In this document: one piece after another, positions 33,209-43,642 of the stretch | Layout: every line of letters begins with the position of its first letter | How positions within the stretch are numbered: position 1 is the first letter of the stretch | Assembly (NCBI GenBank): GCA_037178625.1 | Contig: CM074139.1 | Span: 2,542,001 to 2,606,000, forward strand | Reading direction: 5' to 3' | Length of the DNA stretch: 64,000 nt | DNA from: Skeletonema tropicum | Taxonomy: Eukaryota; Bacillariophyta; Thalassiosirophyceae; Thalassiosirales; Thalassiosiraceae | Notes under the pieces: generated by a model | What the model saw: only the letters and a program-made list of their open reading frames with translations | The model's database searches: none | What the model was told of the DNA's origin: nothing | Program-made: the position numbers and the translations under genes

Positions 33209-34885
33209 TTACCTCTTACCCTCATCAAACGCTACCTTCGCCTGAGTCAAAGCATCAAACACCCTCTTCGCCACAAACTTCTTCTCCACATCCAAATTCA
33301 TCGTCTTATCCGGATGAACCACCCTACTAGCCTTATGATACACCCTCTTCACCTTACTATCCTCCAAAACATCCGCCAATGACACTTGCTTCCAACCACT
33401 CCCCTCCCATAAAATCGTATGCAAATTCGCCAATAGTGCTCTCAATTGCTTCTTTTGTCCATGTTCCTCACTCCACGCTTTGAGCTTGGGTTCGAGACGT
33501 TGACGGACTAAATCCTCGGCAGCGTCGGCATTGGCCTTGGCGGCTTCACGATTGCGTAGTTCGCTAATGGCTTTTTGTTGGGAGGATTCCATTTCGGCCA
33601 CGCGGGCGTGTACTGCGGCTTGGACGGTGGCGGATTTACCGATTGCGTTGGTGGTGGAGAGGGAGATACCTTTGACTGATTTGGTGGCGGATGCTACACC
33701 ATTGTTGTTGGATGTGACTGTGGATGATGCAGTTGCGGATGTAGAGCGTGCAGCAGCAGTGGAAACTTCACCATTCTTAATGGGACCTTCCACCCAACGT
33801 TGATCGACTTCATCCCAAACTCGATTGGATTGTGCATTCTTTTTGGCATATTCACGTTTGAGTTTCTCGGCACGTGTTTCATTTGGATGGGCCTTGCCGG
33901 TTGGAGTTGATTTGGATGTGGATGAATGCAACGAAGACGAGGTGCGCTGTGGTTGTGGTTGTTGCTGTGGTGTTGACATCATGGACGATGATGCAGCTGA
34001 AGAGGAGGATGTGGATCCAAAATCCATGAGGTTGCCAGTTGGTGCCGAAGAAGTAGTTTTGGCAGGTGTTGTCGCATGAGCAGAAGATGCAGCTGAGGAT
34101 GATGATCGATGTGATGGAATACGAGGTGCCCCCGCTGATGATGGCGCTCCCCTTCCACTGTTATTACTACGGATAGGACGTTGCTGCTGCTGTTGCTGAG
34201 CAGATGATGCATTCGAAGAATTTGTCCTCCTTGGTACACCAGAAGCACGTCGAACAACTCCACCACCACCACCATTACAGTCCATCCTAACACGATTCAA
34301 ATCCAACACCTTGAAACAAATCACCGCAGTCCTCTGTCCAAAATCATCGTCCATCCCATCATCGTCATATCCACCCCCATAATTCTGACTCGAATGATGA
34401 TGATGCTCTCTACTCCCCCCACCATGACTTCCCGCCACAACATTCATCGCCTTGCCCATATACTTCATCGCCCCCTTCGCCGCCTTGGTAACCTCCTGTG
34501 TCACATCATTGGATGATTCCTCTTTTTTCGGTGGACCAAACATTTTTTTCAATTCCTTGGGCGAGGCTTCTTTGATTGGCAGGCGGGCGTTTTCATCTTG
34601 GATATCCCACCATGAATAACTGAGCTTCCCGCCATTATTACTGCCGCTGCTGCTGGATACCGAGGAGGAGTTGGAAGTGGCAGGACGATCGTCAATACGA
34701 ACACGCCAATGGAATTGATCGTGGCCGAGGGAGGTGCGAATGTGGGATTTGATGGAGGAGAGAGTTATGCCGTTGTTTTTTCGGGGGAGGTAAAAGGCGT
34801 TGTAGCCGGTGGGGGTGGTGGTGCTTGATGATTTGGAGCAGCCAAATTCGTTGGAGATTTGATAGAGGATTAGTACGTCCGACAT
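33209..34885 (-). CDS. DIX-like domain plus auxilin-type J-domain protein
   Basis: One exon, 558 residues, ATG at 34885. Residues 1-95 (GYNAFYLPRKNNGITLSSIK, FHWRVRIDD, YSWWDIQDENARLP) follow the DIX domain pattern, a head-to-tail polymerising fold known from Dishevelled and Axin. The middle is disordered Ser/Thr/Gln-rich. About residues 375-395 (EKLKREYAKKNAQSNRVWDEV) are helical. The C-terminus (about 455-558) is a J domain of the auxilin/GAK type: LHTILWEGSGWKQVSLADVL, YHKASRVVHPDK with HPD at 524-526, RVFDALTQAKVAF. Auxilins recruit Hsp70 to uncoat clathrin vesicles. The J part is firm; DIX is a pattern-based call. Polymerisation might concentrate the J domain on coats (inference). Confidence 0.82.
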   Translation of the reverse strand: MSDVLILYQISNEFGCSKSSSTTTPTGYNAFYLPRKNNGITLSSIKSHIRTSLGHDQFHWRVRIDDRPATSNSSSVSSSSGSNNGGKLSYSWWDIQDENARLPIKEASPKELKKMFGPPKKEESSNDVTQEVTKAAKGAMKYMGKAMNVVAGSHGGGSREHHHHSSQNYGGGYDDDGMDDDFGQRTAVICFKVLDLNRVRMDCNGGGGGVVRRASGVPRRTNSSNASSAQQQQQQRPIRSNNSGRGAPSSAGAPRIPSHRSSSSAASSAHATTPAKTTSSAPTGNLMDFGSTSSSSAASSSMMSTPQQQPQPQRTSSSLHSSTSKSTPTGKAHPNETRAEKLKREYAKKNAQSNRVWDEVDQRWVEGPIKNGEVSTAAARSTSATASSTVTSNNNGVASATKSVKGISLSTTNAIGKSATVQAAVHARVAEMESSQQKAISELRNREAAKANADAAEDLVRQRLEPKLKAWSEEHGQKKQLRALLANLHTILWEGSGWKQVSLADVLEDSKVKRVYHKASRVVHPDKTMNLDVEKKFVAKRVFDALTQAKVAFDEGKR

Positions 34886-35680
34886 GGTTGGAAGTGATTT
34901 AAGTATGGTGGTTTTACTTTGTTGTTACGAAGTTGATCATTAGATGTGCGTAGGGGAGGCGGATTTCATGGAGCACACCAAATCCAAAATTTTTCGAAAA
35001 ATGACGGTTGAGTTGAGAAATTCAGATGGCCATCTCAAAAAGTAGTTGAAGTAAGAAGAGATGGGCATCTCTAAATTTCCTCCACAATCACACAAGACCA
35101 TGAAAAATTTTGCCCGCTTACCTTACCTTTCCCTTTCCTACTGTGTGGACACTCCTTGATGAACTTAATTATTGGCCAAAGCCAGTGTGTTAGGGTGGAA
35201 TGAAGTCAAGGAACGATGACTAACATTTATCTATCGTAAAGTCGGTGGTAGGAATGTTGTCTCAATGCCCGTGGACGAGTACGTGGCATTGTCGGTTGAA
35301 TGATTGACCGCGCGACGTCATGGGTACAAATCATTGATTGATGAGACGATAGAGAACGTGATGATGGTGATGCTGTCAATCTCTTTTAGATAGTATATAG
35401 TGTCATCACGGCCCAAAGCCCAAGCAAAAGAGATTGGGGAGTACCTAAATCTCATTATGGGGAGAAACGGTATTCAAAGTCATGGATGGTATGAATTCCT
35501 ACGTACGGTGATTTTTTGCACTCCAAAAAATTACAAAGAAGCCACGCACATGCAGGCCACATGAACATCATGCTCGGTAAAGTTCGCTGCTACGATCTAC
35601 GATTCTCTAGCAAATAGAAGCCTAGCCTGCTGTACAACAGCACACCGACCTATTTATTAGCTTGCTTACATGAAATCATA
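34886..35680. other. Spacer upstream of the intact ATPase gene
   Basis: No gene is seen. It holds the promoter of the plus-strand ATPase and, near 34886-34960, that of the minus-strand J-domain gene. CAGATGGCCATCTCAAAAAG (about 35023-35042) is an exact-looking relative of sequence at 16595-16615. Confidence 0.4.
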
Positions 35681-38600
35681 ATGGCCGACGAGTTTCATAT
35701 CGAAGGCTGCCACGGCACAATCGCCGAGCAAAAAGACGAGGCATTCTACGACGATCGATCGGATGCAAGTGACGATGAAGAGAAGGGCAAAATTAAGTTC
35801 CCTACGAGGCTCTATGGGAGGGAGAAAGAGTTGGATAGTTTGGAGAATTTGTATGCTGGGCTACTGGCCGGTGAAGATGATGAAATATCAGACTCACAGG
35901 TGGTCTTTCTTTCGGGTTACAGGTAAGATGGTTTTATTGTTATTGCCAAACATCTACATATCTTGTGGACGCGTAGCTTCTGAGTCGAGATGCCAAGACA
36001 CTAACCACTAACTTATTTTATGTGACCGTCTCTTTGTGGTGATTGATAACAATGTCTATCACTATTAAAATATCTTTTATCATGAATTTCAGTGGTGTGG
36101 GGAAATCATCTCTAATCAAAGAGTTCGTCAAGCAACTACGCAGCTCCAAACGTAACACCCCAATATTTCACGGGGCAGGCAAATACAGTGAGCAAAACAG
36201 CGCATCTTCCCCATTCTTTGCAATCATTGAGGTGCTGGAAACGCTTGCTAATGAGCTATCTGAAGCAAAGGATAATAGTGACAACGCAGCGAATGAACAG
36301 CGAGAAAAAGTGTGGGAGAGCATCCGGCAATCGGAATTAATTGGACCGGGGAAGGAGGGTGATTTGATATTGCGTGCGACATTCCCAGTGCTTACACCAC
36401 TTCTTGATAGCTGTGTCGTTGCAGATGAGGAGACAGCAAAAGAGGACTTGGCTGTGCACTCGACCATGTCAGCGATCAAAGAGTGCACGTTACAGTTGTT
36501 GTGTGCTATTTGCAGAGCATTGGACAATCCATTGATAATATTCCTGGACGATCTGCAGTGGGCGGACGAAGCATCAATGGACATGCTGAATGTTTTGCTA
36601 ACGAGTTCTGAACTGAAGAACCTCATATTTATTTGTGCGTATCGATCGAATGAGGTGGATTTGGAACATTCATTTAGCAAGTTGATGGATGATGTTGTTG
36701 CTAAGAGAGACGAAAGTGTGGAAAAGATGGAGCTGTTCAGTCTCTCCCCAACGTCAATCACATCGTTCATTGCAGACTCGGTGAAGAAAAAGGAAGAAGA
36801 TGCAGAAGTTCAGGAGCTGTCGAGTGTCGTTTACCAAACAACGATGGGGAATATTTTCTTCACGAAACAAGCACTTGAGGAGCTCGTACGTAAGAATATC
36901 TTGTTTTACGATATGATGTGCTTTGAATGGCGATGGGTGGTCACGAAAGTAGAGCTGGCCAATAACATGTCAGCTGATGTAGTGGAATCGGTACTTGGCA
37001 AAATCAGGGACTTACCGGAAGAGATGCAAGAGCTGCTCTCTATCATGTCGTACATTCCCAATGCACTGGATGTGCCCACTTTGAAGGCACTGATGTGTCG
37101 TAATGGTGCGTCATATGAAGAGAGTCAGCTGAAAGATCTCCTCCAGCAATCATCCAATGAGGGGATGCTATTAAGAGTGAGTCCGAACTGGATATTCGCT
37201 CACGATCGGATTCGCCAAGCATCCCTCAAATTTGCGTCTGAAAAGTCTGGTTCGGAAGAGACATTGCTGCATATTTCGTCGGTGCTGTTGGCAGAAGGCT
37301 CTGACAGAGAATGGTGTCAGTATGTTGCCGTCGATATTCTCAACTCACTGCCAGTTGAAAAGACGGACTGCAAAGACTTGGTGAAACTGAACTTGAAGGT
37401 CTCGCATCTTGCAAAGAATAGTGGAGCATTGGGGAAGGAGAATGCATTGCTGCACAAAGGGTTGGAAAGGCTGAAATCATCGGGTATGATATGGAAGAAT
37501 GAGTACTACGAGCTCACACGACTGCTTTACGATGCCTTGTTGGTATCAGAGTATTCTTCTGGTGAGCGACAATCTTTTATCACTTGACATCTTTTGTTGT
37601 TTTCCATCTGAACTATGCTCAATCTCACAATCAATCTTGTTTATTGACAGGAGCGTATGATGCAGCTCGGTTTGCTATTGGTGAAGTTATTCATAACGCA
37701 AAGACACCTGATGAAAAGCTGAATGCATACACTCATCGCATCATGTGTCTCACGAGCGAGACAAGCGATTTTGGCAAAGGGGCGGAGATAGGCTTAGAAA
37801 TACTCAGCAAGTATGGCATTGATATTCCTTTTTCTCCGAGCAAGACAGTGATGGCAAAAGAGGAGATGAAATACAAACTGGCATTGCGCAATCGTTCTCT
37901 TGTATCTTATCTGACATCATTCCCAATCAAAGAAGATCCTTTGCTTGCATTGTGTTATCATTTGAATTTATGTGCCTTGTGTAAGTCCATTCATTCTCTT
38001 TTCGAAATGCAATTGCACATGTTTTTCTCTAATTTTATTACAATCTTCTTTTACCGCTACAGATTCTGGAAATCTCGACGTCTTGAAGCTATTGAATTGG
38101 AAGATAATTCAATATGTTCTGAAGAGGGGAAGTTTCAGCTCAAATTTGGCTCCAATCCTGGGGGTAAGCGCTTTAATGTACGTGAAACTTCACCACGTGG
38201 AGAAATCCAATGAGTTTGCTACAACTGCTGATGCCCTTAATCCACGGATTCGTGACGACAAACAGAAACATGCACAATCTACGATGACCGTGTGTTTAGC
38301 TATGTGTTTATTGCAGCACTTCAGAAGTTTGACCGGTTCTTTTCTGCAAAACTACAAAGACTTCAAGGTGAGTTGTGATTGATACTACCTGCTGCTTACT
38401 CGTCGACTTCATACGCGCACTCATGTCACACGCCTTCTCCACTCAAGCTCATGGGAGACGTTGAGATGGCTCTCAACGGACTCAACGCCTATGCTCTATG
38501 CTTCTTCGGTGCAGGATGTGAGCTCGGGCCTATCTTTGAGTCCAAACTTTTAGTTGTAGAGGAGTACTGCAGGAATTTGGGACGAAAGTCTAGTCTTATT

Positions 38601-39440
38601 CTCTTCTCCATGTATAGGCAATTTGCGCTAAATCTACGCAAGCCCACCAATAACCCATCCGAGTTGGTAGGCGAGGCATTCAACGAAGGGCAGGTATTGG
38701 GTGAGCTGGAGGGCAGTGCTCGTTTTCAGACGCTCCGTGACTCGAGTAGTCTACGAGTGCAGCTGGCATTTGTGTTTAGGAATGAGGCAGACATGATCGA
38801 CTTGTTGAAGATTCTTGAGACTTATCCCTTACAAGATCAGTTTGTAGCACGATTGCACAACCGCTTGGCTTTTACCGGTTTGGCAGCCTTTGCCATGTGT
38901 CATAGGAAGGACTGTGCGTCATACAAAGCGTTGGGAGAGAAGTGCTTGAGTCATTTCAAGTTTTTATCCAAGAGTGGCTCTGTGAATGCTCGGCCTGTGT
39001 ATTTGTTCTTGAAATGTATGAAAAGTCCCAGTCGAGATGCTTTTTGTAAAGCGATTGAAGCATGTGCATGTGCAGAAGGGAACTTCGTGAACCTAGAGGC
39101 AATGGTAAATGAGCGATACGCTGCATTTTTGAGAGAAGAGAAGGATGAGGCTGCTTCCAACGAGTGCCTAACAGATGCTTACTTTTTGTATCAGGAATGG
39201 GGCGCACATGCAAAGGCGTTGCAGTTGAGTAAAGAACACGAGTTTTTGAAGAAAGCTAAGAGGAAGAAGGCACGTAGTTTTGCCAACACAGTTGGCAGCA
39301 ACCACAAAGCTGCTAGTGTTACAGTTACAGTGAGCAATACATCATTCGATGCCACTTCTCAGTCTCAGAATGCGACGTCGTTCAGTTTCAACACTACTCT
39401 GAAGCAGAGAAAGCTAGTTTTTGTGGGGAAGAAGAAATGA
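35681..39440 (+). CDS. STAND-like AAA ATPase with helical-repeat C-terminus, intact paralogue
   Basis: Exons are 35681-35922, 36093-37561, 37651-37980, 38063-38367 and 38448-39440, with GT-AG introns of 80-170 bp. The sum is 3339 bp = 1112 residues without a break. The N-terminus is acidic (DDRSDASDDEE), then LYGREKELDSL, Walker A GYSGVGKS (79-86, interrupted by intron 1), Walker B LIIFLDDLQWAD (228-239) and FICAYRSNEV (sensor-like), typical of AAA_16/STAND ATPases. From about 400 on it is all-helical and TPR-like. The tail is Lys-rich (KKAKRKKAR) then Ser/Thr-rich. STAND proteins are signal-dependent switches (regulators, NLR-type receptors); what this one senses is unknown. It has no kinase, cyclase or TIR effector that I can see. 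The paralogue at 16913-21172 shares every intron position. Confidence 0.88.
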
Positions 39441-39489
39441 ATATGAATATTTTCCTTCGACTTTATTCGCAGAAGATTAAAGATATTGT

Positions 39490-39560
39490 AGCCAAAAATA
39501 CTCGGTCGAATCGCACGTCGTGTTGCCAAAAATACTCGGTCGAATTGTGCAAGTCGAATA
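39490..39560. repeat. Two short copies of channel-gene sequence (antisense)
   Basis: GCCAAAAATACTCGGTCGAA occurs twice (about 39491 and 39525). The second continues GTTGCCAAA...GTCGAATAG like the plus strand at 53189-53230, which is the antisense of the channel exon encoding YSTCNSTDYFWQQY. These look like tiny copies of channel-gene DNA pasted behind the ATPase gene. Confidence 0.55.
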
Positions 39561-40177
39561 GCTGTAAAAAGAGAAATGAGACAATATGATTTTGACTAAG
39601 TGAGAATGCTTGAGTAATGGAATTGCTTACTTATCACAAATAGTTGACGATAGTAGGTGGTCAAATCATTGACGCTCACACCTCTGCGATACTAAGTCTC
39701 AATATTGTAGAGAGTAGGAATTGGAGATAGAAGATGATACACCCTTTCTTATTTATCGTGATAACGCAGCTCTATTTTTTAATTTGGACAAATCTGATGC
39801 GACGCATGCAATCATTCAATGACAACGCAACAAAAAACAACGGCCCCAATTCCGTCCCGGGACTCACCACCTGGAAGAAGAATCACCTTGGGTATATATC
39901 TGCAAGTCTTCTTCGGCTGGGGGGCCCTTCGTGAGAGAATGCTCCACGACAATTACCACAAAGGAATCACTATTATGTGCAAAATTCTGCTTTTCGTGTG
40001 CGTCCAAGAAGCCAGCTGCTTTGCTGGGCGTTACATAGCCCCAAAATACTCGCCAGCGTACCTACTTACTACCTGGATATTTCATGTTGTTTCTGTTTCC
40101 GTGCGTCCATTGATAAAATGATTCATCAACTTGACCCGACAGGGTGGCCTATCTGTTGCTGTTGATAATACACGATG
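39561..40177. other. Duplicated chitinase flanks, no gene
   Basis: About 39614-39800 matches the chitinase 3' flank (22080-22260, opposite strand). About 40130-40155 matches the chitinase 5' flank (TTGACCCGACAGGGTGGCC). The order is 3' flank first, then 5' flank, as would be left between two tandem chitinase genes. No functional frame lies between. Confidence 0.5.
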
Positions 40178-40690
40178 AAAAAGCTGAATGCACTTCTGCC
40201 TGGAGGAAATAGTGAGTTGAATAGAGTCGAGGAAACTCCTTCTGACCCACCCTGTCCTGATGAGACGAGGGTTGCATAGGTCAATATTACACGGGTGGGA
40301 ACTTGGTTACTGCGTCTGGTCAGTCATTCAAATGCAAAGCTTACCCTTTCACACAATGGCGTGCCTCTGCCGGCGGGGCAGCAAATGTGGTACCGCCACC
40401 AAATTCCAGGCCAAGGCCGGCGCCCCATCCGATTCCAAGACCTAGACCTCAAACTCCGCCACTCGTTCAGCCTGCCGGACTCAATTTGATTGTGTTTGTG
40501 TGACCCCAAAGCCAAAGCCGACGCCGACCCGCAAGCCAACTCCAACTTTGACTTTGAAGCCAGCAGGAACCATCAACGACTATCCTAAGGCACATGGCAT
40601 GCCATCAAATCCGAGGCCGAGACCTGCACCAGTGACTCCAAAGCCAAACCCGAGACCAGTAACTCCCACACGGAAGCCAGCTAGCTAGCT
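40178..40690 (+). pseudogene. Chitinase pseudogene: second binding module and start of Pro linker only
   Basis: [20 protein letters not shown] matches [20 protein letters not shown] of the complete chitinase. An early stop and frame change follow at about 40275-40280. GQYYTGGNLVTASGQSFKC (about 40280-40335) then matches the second binding module, and linker-like PRPRPQTPPLVQPAGLN and TPKPNPRPVTPTRKPAS complete it to about 40690. The N-terminal 300 residues and the whole GH19 domain are missing. It is dead: at least two frame breaks and several stops. Confidence 0.8.
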
Positions 40691-41029
40691 ACTCCATCCT
40701 ACTCCCTCTGTCCCACAAAAAAGTATACTTTCGAATTAATTTGGCTTAAATTTCATCAATTTTCGTCGAGGAATTTGCTATCGCACACCGTTGGAAAGCT
40801 AATTTCACGGCGGTTACGATTAAATAGAGGTTGGAGGTTGTTAAGCGAATATTTGTGATGCTATTGTGATAAAAGACGTTAATTTAACCTTAAATTTAAC
40901 ACTAATGAAAAACTGATGTGTGGATGAGGGCCTCTCGGACATTTTGTGTAGGACTTCACGTAGGAATAAGTAGTAAATTGGTATACTTTTTTGTGGGACT
41001 ACGATTAACTTCAAATGTATACTCCCTCT

Positions 41030-41689
41030 TAGCGTAATGGAATTTCAAAAGGGTGAAATTTCACTACTGCAACTTTCGTGAAATTTACAGGGTGAAAGTT
41101 GCACCAATTTTGGCCAACAATGAAATTTCACAAAAATTCTGGCGCGAACGGATGGTACTGAACCAACACGTAGCACAAAAATAACCTAAGACCCTTCATT
41201 CCACCAACCACCAAACCCCAAAGAACACCACGCACCAAATGTGGTACAGTATGTGGAATCAACTGGTGCTATTTCTGGTCGCATCACGTGGTTTGAATGT
41301 TATGCAGGATCATCTGACTTCTATCGATTGGTTGCTAAGCCTCTAATGTCTATGGGAACTGTCGGATCGATGGATTGTGAGCGTAGGGCCAAACCTCTGA
41401 AGAACAGCATTCTTGTGAAGGATAGGAATAGGATGAAGGATCCAACTGGTGTTGCACTTCTTCGAGGGAAGGAAAACCTCCGTCATATCATGGATGCGAA
41501 GAAGATGCTTGGAAAGAAGCTTGCTGACAGTCTCTCTTAGAGTGATGTGTTGACTGCAGAGTGCAAAGTATTACGACTATCTCAGGATAAGCTAGAGTGA
41601 AATTTAATCCCTTGAAATTTCTGAAATTTCTGAAATTTCAACCTGCAATTTTCAACCCCCTCCAAAAATGGTGAAATTCCATTACGCTA
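41030..41689. mobile_element. hAT-like DNA transposon, internally deleted copy 2
   Basis: 660 bp, with TAGCGTAATGG...CCATTACGCTA ends identical to copy 1. The 8-bp duplication CTCCCTCT (41022-41029 and 41690-41697) comes from the tip of MITE B. The outer 208 bp (left) and 295 bp (right) appear identical to copy 1, so both moved or were copied recently. The deletion in this copy is different and removes the N-terminal coding part. Confidence 0.9.
41241..41540 (+). pseudogene. hAT transposase C-terminal fragment
   Basis: An open frame (MVQYVESTGAISGRITWFEC ... SMGTVGSMDCERRAKPLKNS ... KMLGKKLADSLS) carries the transposase C-terminus found in part in copy 1, with about 50 more residues upstream. 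The catalytic region is absent. The hAT C-terminal dimerisation region is the likely origin, judged from position and element type. Confidence 0.55.
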
Positions 41690-42049
41690 CTCCCTCTGTC
41701 CCACAAAAAATGAGCTTTTTGATTTAAAATAGTTAAAATTTGGTCAATTTTCGTCCAAAAAATTGCTATCGCACATCGTTGGAAAGCTTATTTCACGCCG
41801 GTTACGATTATATGGAGGTTGGAGGTTGTTTTAAGCAATTATTTGTAATGATATTGTGACAAAAGGCGTTAAAATATCCTTATATCTAACCCTATTGTGA
41901 AAATGAAGAGGCCTCTCGGACACTTGTGTAGGACCTGACGTAGGAATAAGTACGTCAAATAGCTAGTTTTTTGTGGGACTACGATTAACTTCAAATAGCT
42001 CATTTTTTTTGGGACAGAGGGAGTACTTTTTTGTGGGACAGAGGGAGTA

Positions 42050-42397
42050 CCTCTCAGCACGTGTGCTAGGGAGGTCGGGCTTTAGGTTATATTTCTGTGC
42101 TGAGTCCTCAAGTGATTCAGACAGGTGTCTGAAGATCCTATGTAGGGTGGCATACAACGTGACAACAAAAGTCCAAAAAGCAACGGCCAAAAAAGAAAAT
42201 GATGATCAACAAGCACAACATCAACATGCCGTACTAAAAGAAGGTACAAGTACCCACGCCCAGCAATAAGTATATAGTCGTGATCGCAACGATTTCTCCG
42301 TAGGCAGCTCTTCTTCCCCTGCAGTAACTCAATCTCAACTTAACTCTTCGGAATAAGATCGGCCTCAATCAGCACGCTCACTTCAAAAATTGTCAAC
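42050..42397. other. Upstream region of the FkbM-type gene
   Basis: No gene is seen; promoter and 5' UTR are expected here. Confidence 0.4.
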
Positions 42398-43642
42398 ATG
42401 CTGCGCTCACGACACCCAACCATATCTGAATCGACGTCCGCAATGGATACGCCCAAAAAGGCCAAATATCAAGGGCCGATGAGCAAAGGACCGAGGAACA
42501 ACTCAAGCGTAGGAAGACTGCTTTGCACTGTCGCCGCTGTGGTCATCATCATTGCATTCTCATCGTCTAAAATATCCCTCAAGCAAACAACATTATTTTC
42601 ATCGTCGTCAGCAAACCTTCGATCCACCAAGCCAAAGATGGATTACCACATTGATGACAAATGCGCCGATCTACCAGCCATCAAACCGGCTGGCACGGCG
42701 TTCCTCAATACAAAGAAGTTCAAAAAGGTCCTCTCGCCCGATTTAGTTTCTCCGTCATTTTACATTGGCTCTACCTTTGGAGATAGAGTCAAGTATCACA
42801 TGGCCGCGGATGAAGTCCATTTTAAACTTATCAAAGAGCATTTGGACTCCTCGAGTAAAGGCAAGGGTAATTCATCAAAATCCAACAGAGGAATTGCAAT
42901 CGATCTCGGTGCCAACCAGGGATTCTTCACCTACTACCTCGCCGCACTTGGGTTGGACGTCCACGCATTTGAAATCAATGCAGACAATTTCCATTCCTTG
43001 CAGCATGGGCAACATTACAACCGCAAGAATGTCGCCGAACGTGTCCACTTATACCCAGTTGGTGTAGATAGAAAAGTTCATCGTTTTGATATGGGCGGTG
43101 GGGGATATGAAGGATTTATAAAGCCAAAGGCAGAAGATTCCAACAATAATAATGAAGATGCAGAAGGTGGTGACGAAACTGCAGGTTCTATATTGGCCGT
43201 ACCATTTGATTGCTTCGCCCACCACTCCAAATTAAATCTCTCTTACCTCCCATTCGTCAAAATTGACGTGGAGGGGTTTGAAATTGCCGCTCTCATGGGA
43301 GCATCCAACAGTTTGTTTTCACGCAACACGAAAATTGGTGCCATGCTCATGGAAGTTGGTCCTGACCGGTGGAACCGCGCCAGTATTGATTTAGAAACGG
43401 GCATTCGAGAAATGAAGAAGGTTTCCACTCATTTCCAACACTCGTATATTTTGCTCCGTAAGGAGGGGGGTCATGCAGCTACGTGTCCAGTATCGATTGC
43501 GGAGGGTGTTTTGGTGGATGATAAGCCGGAGGTTATTGAGGGGAAAGTTCACAAACATAAGGTAGGGGTGGATGAGTGGAAGGGGTTGTTGACCAAAATG
43601 AATGAGAAACATTATGATTGCAATTTTTGGTACACTAACTAA
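42398..43642 (+). CDS. FkbM-family SAM-dependent methyltransferase, type II membrane protein
   Basis: One exon, 414 residues, first ATG at 42398. A basic N-terminus and one membrane helix (about 40-55, RLLCTVAAVVIIIAF) give a type II signal anchor as in Golgi enzymes. The SAM-binding motif I is GIAIDLGANQGFFTYYLA (about 165-182), with acidic motif II at HAFEINADN (about 189-197), and FVKIDVEGFEIAALMGA at 286-302 is the FkbM family hallmark. FkbM proteins O-methylate sugars or other hydroxyls; a role in modifying secreted glycans is plausible here but unproven. An Asn/Glu-rich insertion (about 246-262) is low complexity. There is no sign of damage. Confidence 0.87.
   Translation: MLRSRHPTISESTSAMDTPKKAKYQGPMSKGPRNNSSVGRLLCTVAAVVIIIAFSSSKISLKQTTLFSSSSANLRSTKPKMDYHIDDKCADLPAIKPAGTAFLNTKKFKKVLSPDLVSPSFYIGSTFGDRVKYHMAADEVHFKLIKEHLDSSSKGKGNSSKSNRGIAIDLGANQGFFTYYLAALGLDVHAFEINADNFHSLQHGQHYNRKNVAERVHLYPVGVDRKVHRFDMGGGGYEGFIKPKAEDSNNNNEDAEGGDETAGSILAVPFDCFAHHSKLNLSYLPFVKIDVEGFEIAALMGASNSLFSRNTKIGAMLMEVGPDRWNRASIDLETGIREMKKVSTHFQHSYILLRKEGGHAATCPVSIAEGVLVDDKPEVIEGKVHKHKVGVDEWKGLLTKMNEKHYDCNFWYTN

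Larger units (their letters stand above)
41022..42023. mobile_element. Mariner/Stowaway-like MITE B (nested in A, itself interrupted)
   Basis: It starts CTCCCTCT at 41022 and ends GGGACAGAGGGAG at 42023, with TA on both sides (41020-41021 and 42024-42025). Without the hAT insertion it is about 334 bp, close to MITE A in length, interior and ends. The hAT element entered only eight bases from its left tip. Confidence 0.85.
40702..42047. mobile_element. Mariner/Stowaway-like MITE A (outer element of a nested stack)
   Basis: The left end CTCCCTCTGTCCCACAAAAA begins at 40702 and the matching right end closes at 42047; TA flanks both (40700-40701 and 42048-42049). Its own sequence is 40702-41021 plus 42026-42047 (about 342 bp), because MITE B split it at a TA inside the GTATAC near its right end. 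The interior shares TTGCTATCGCACACCGTTGG with MITE B, so both belong to one family. Confidence 0.85.
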
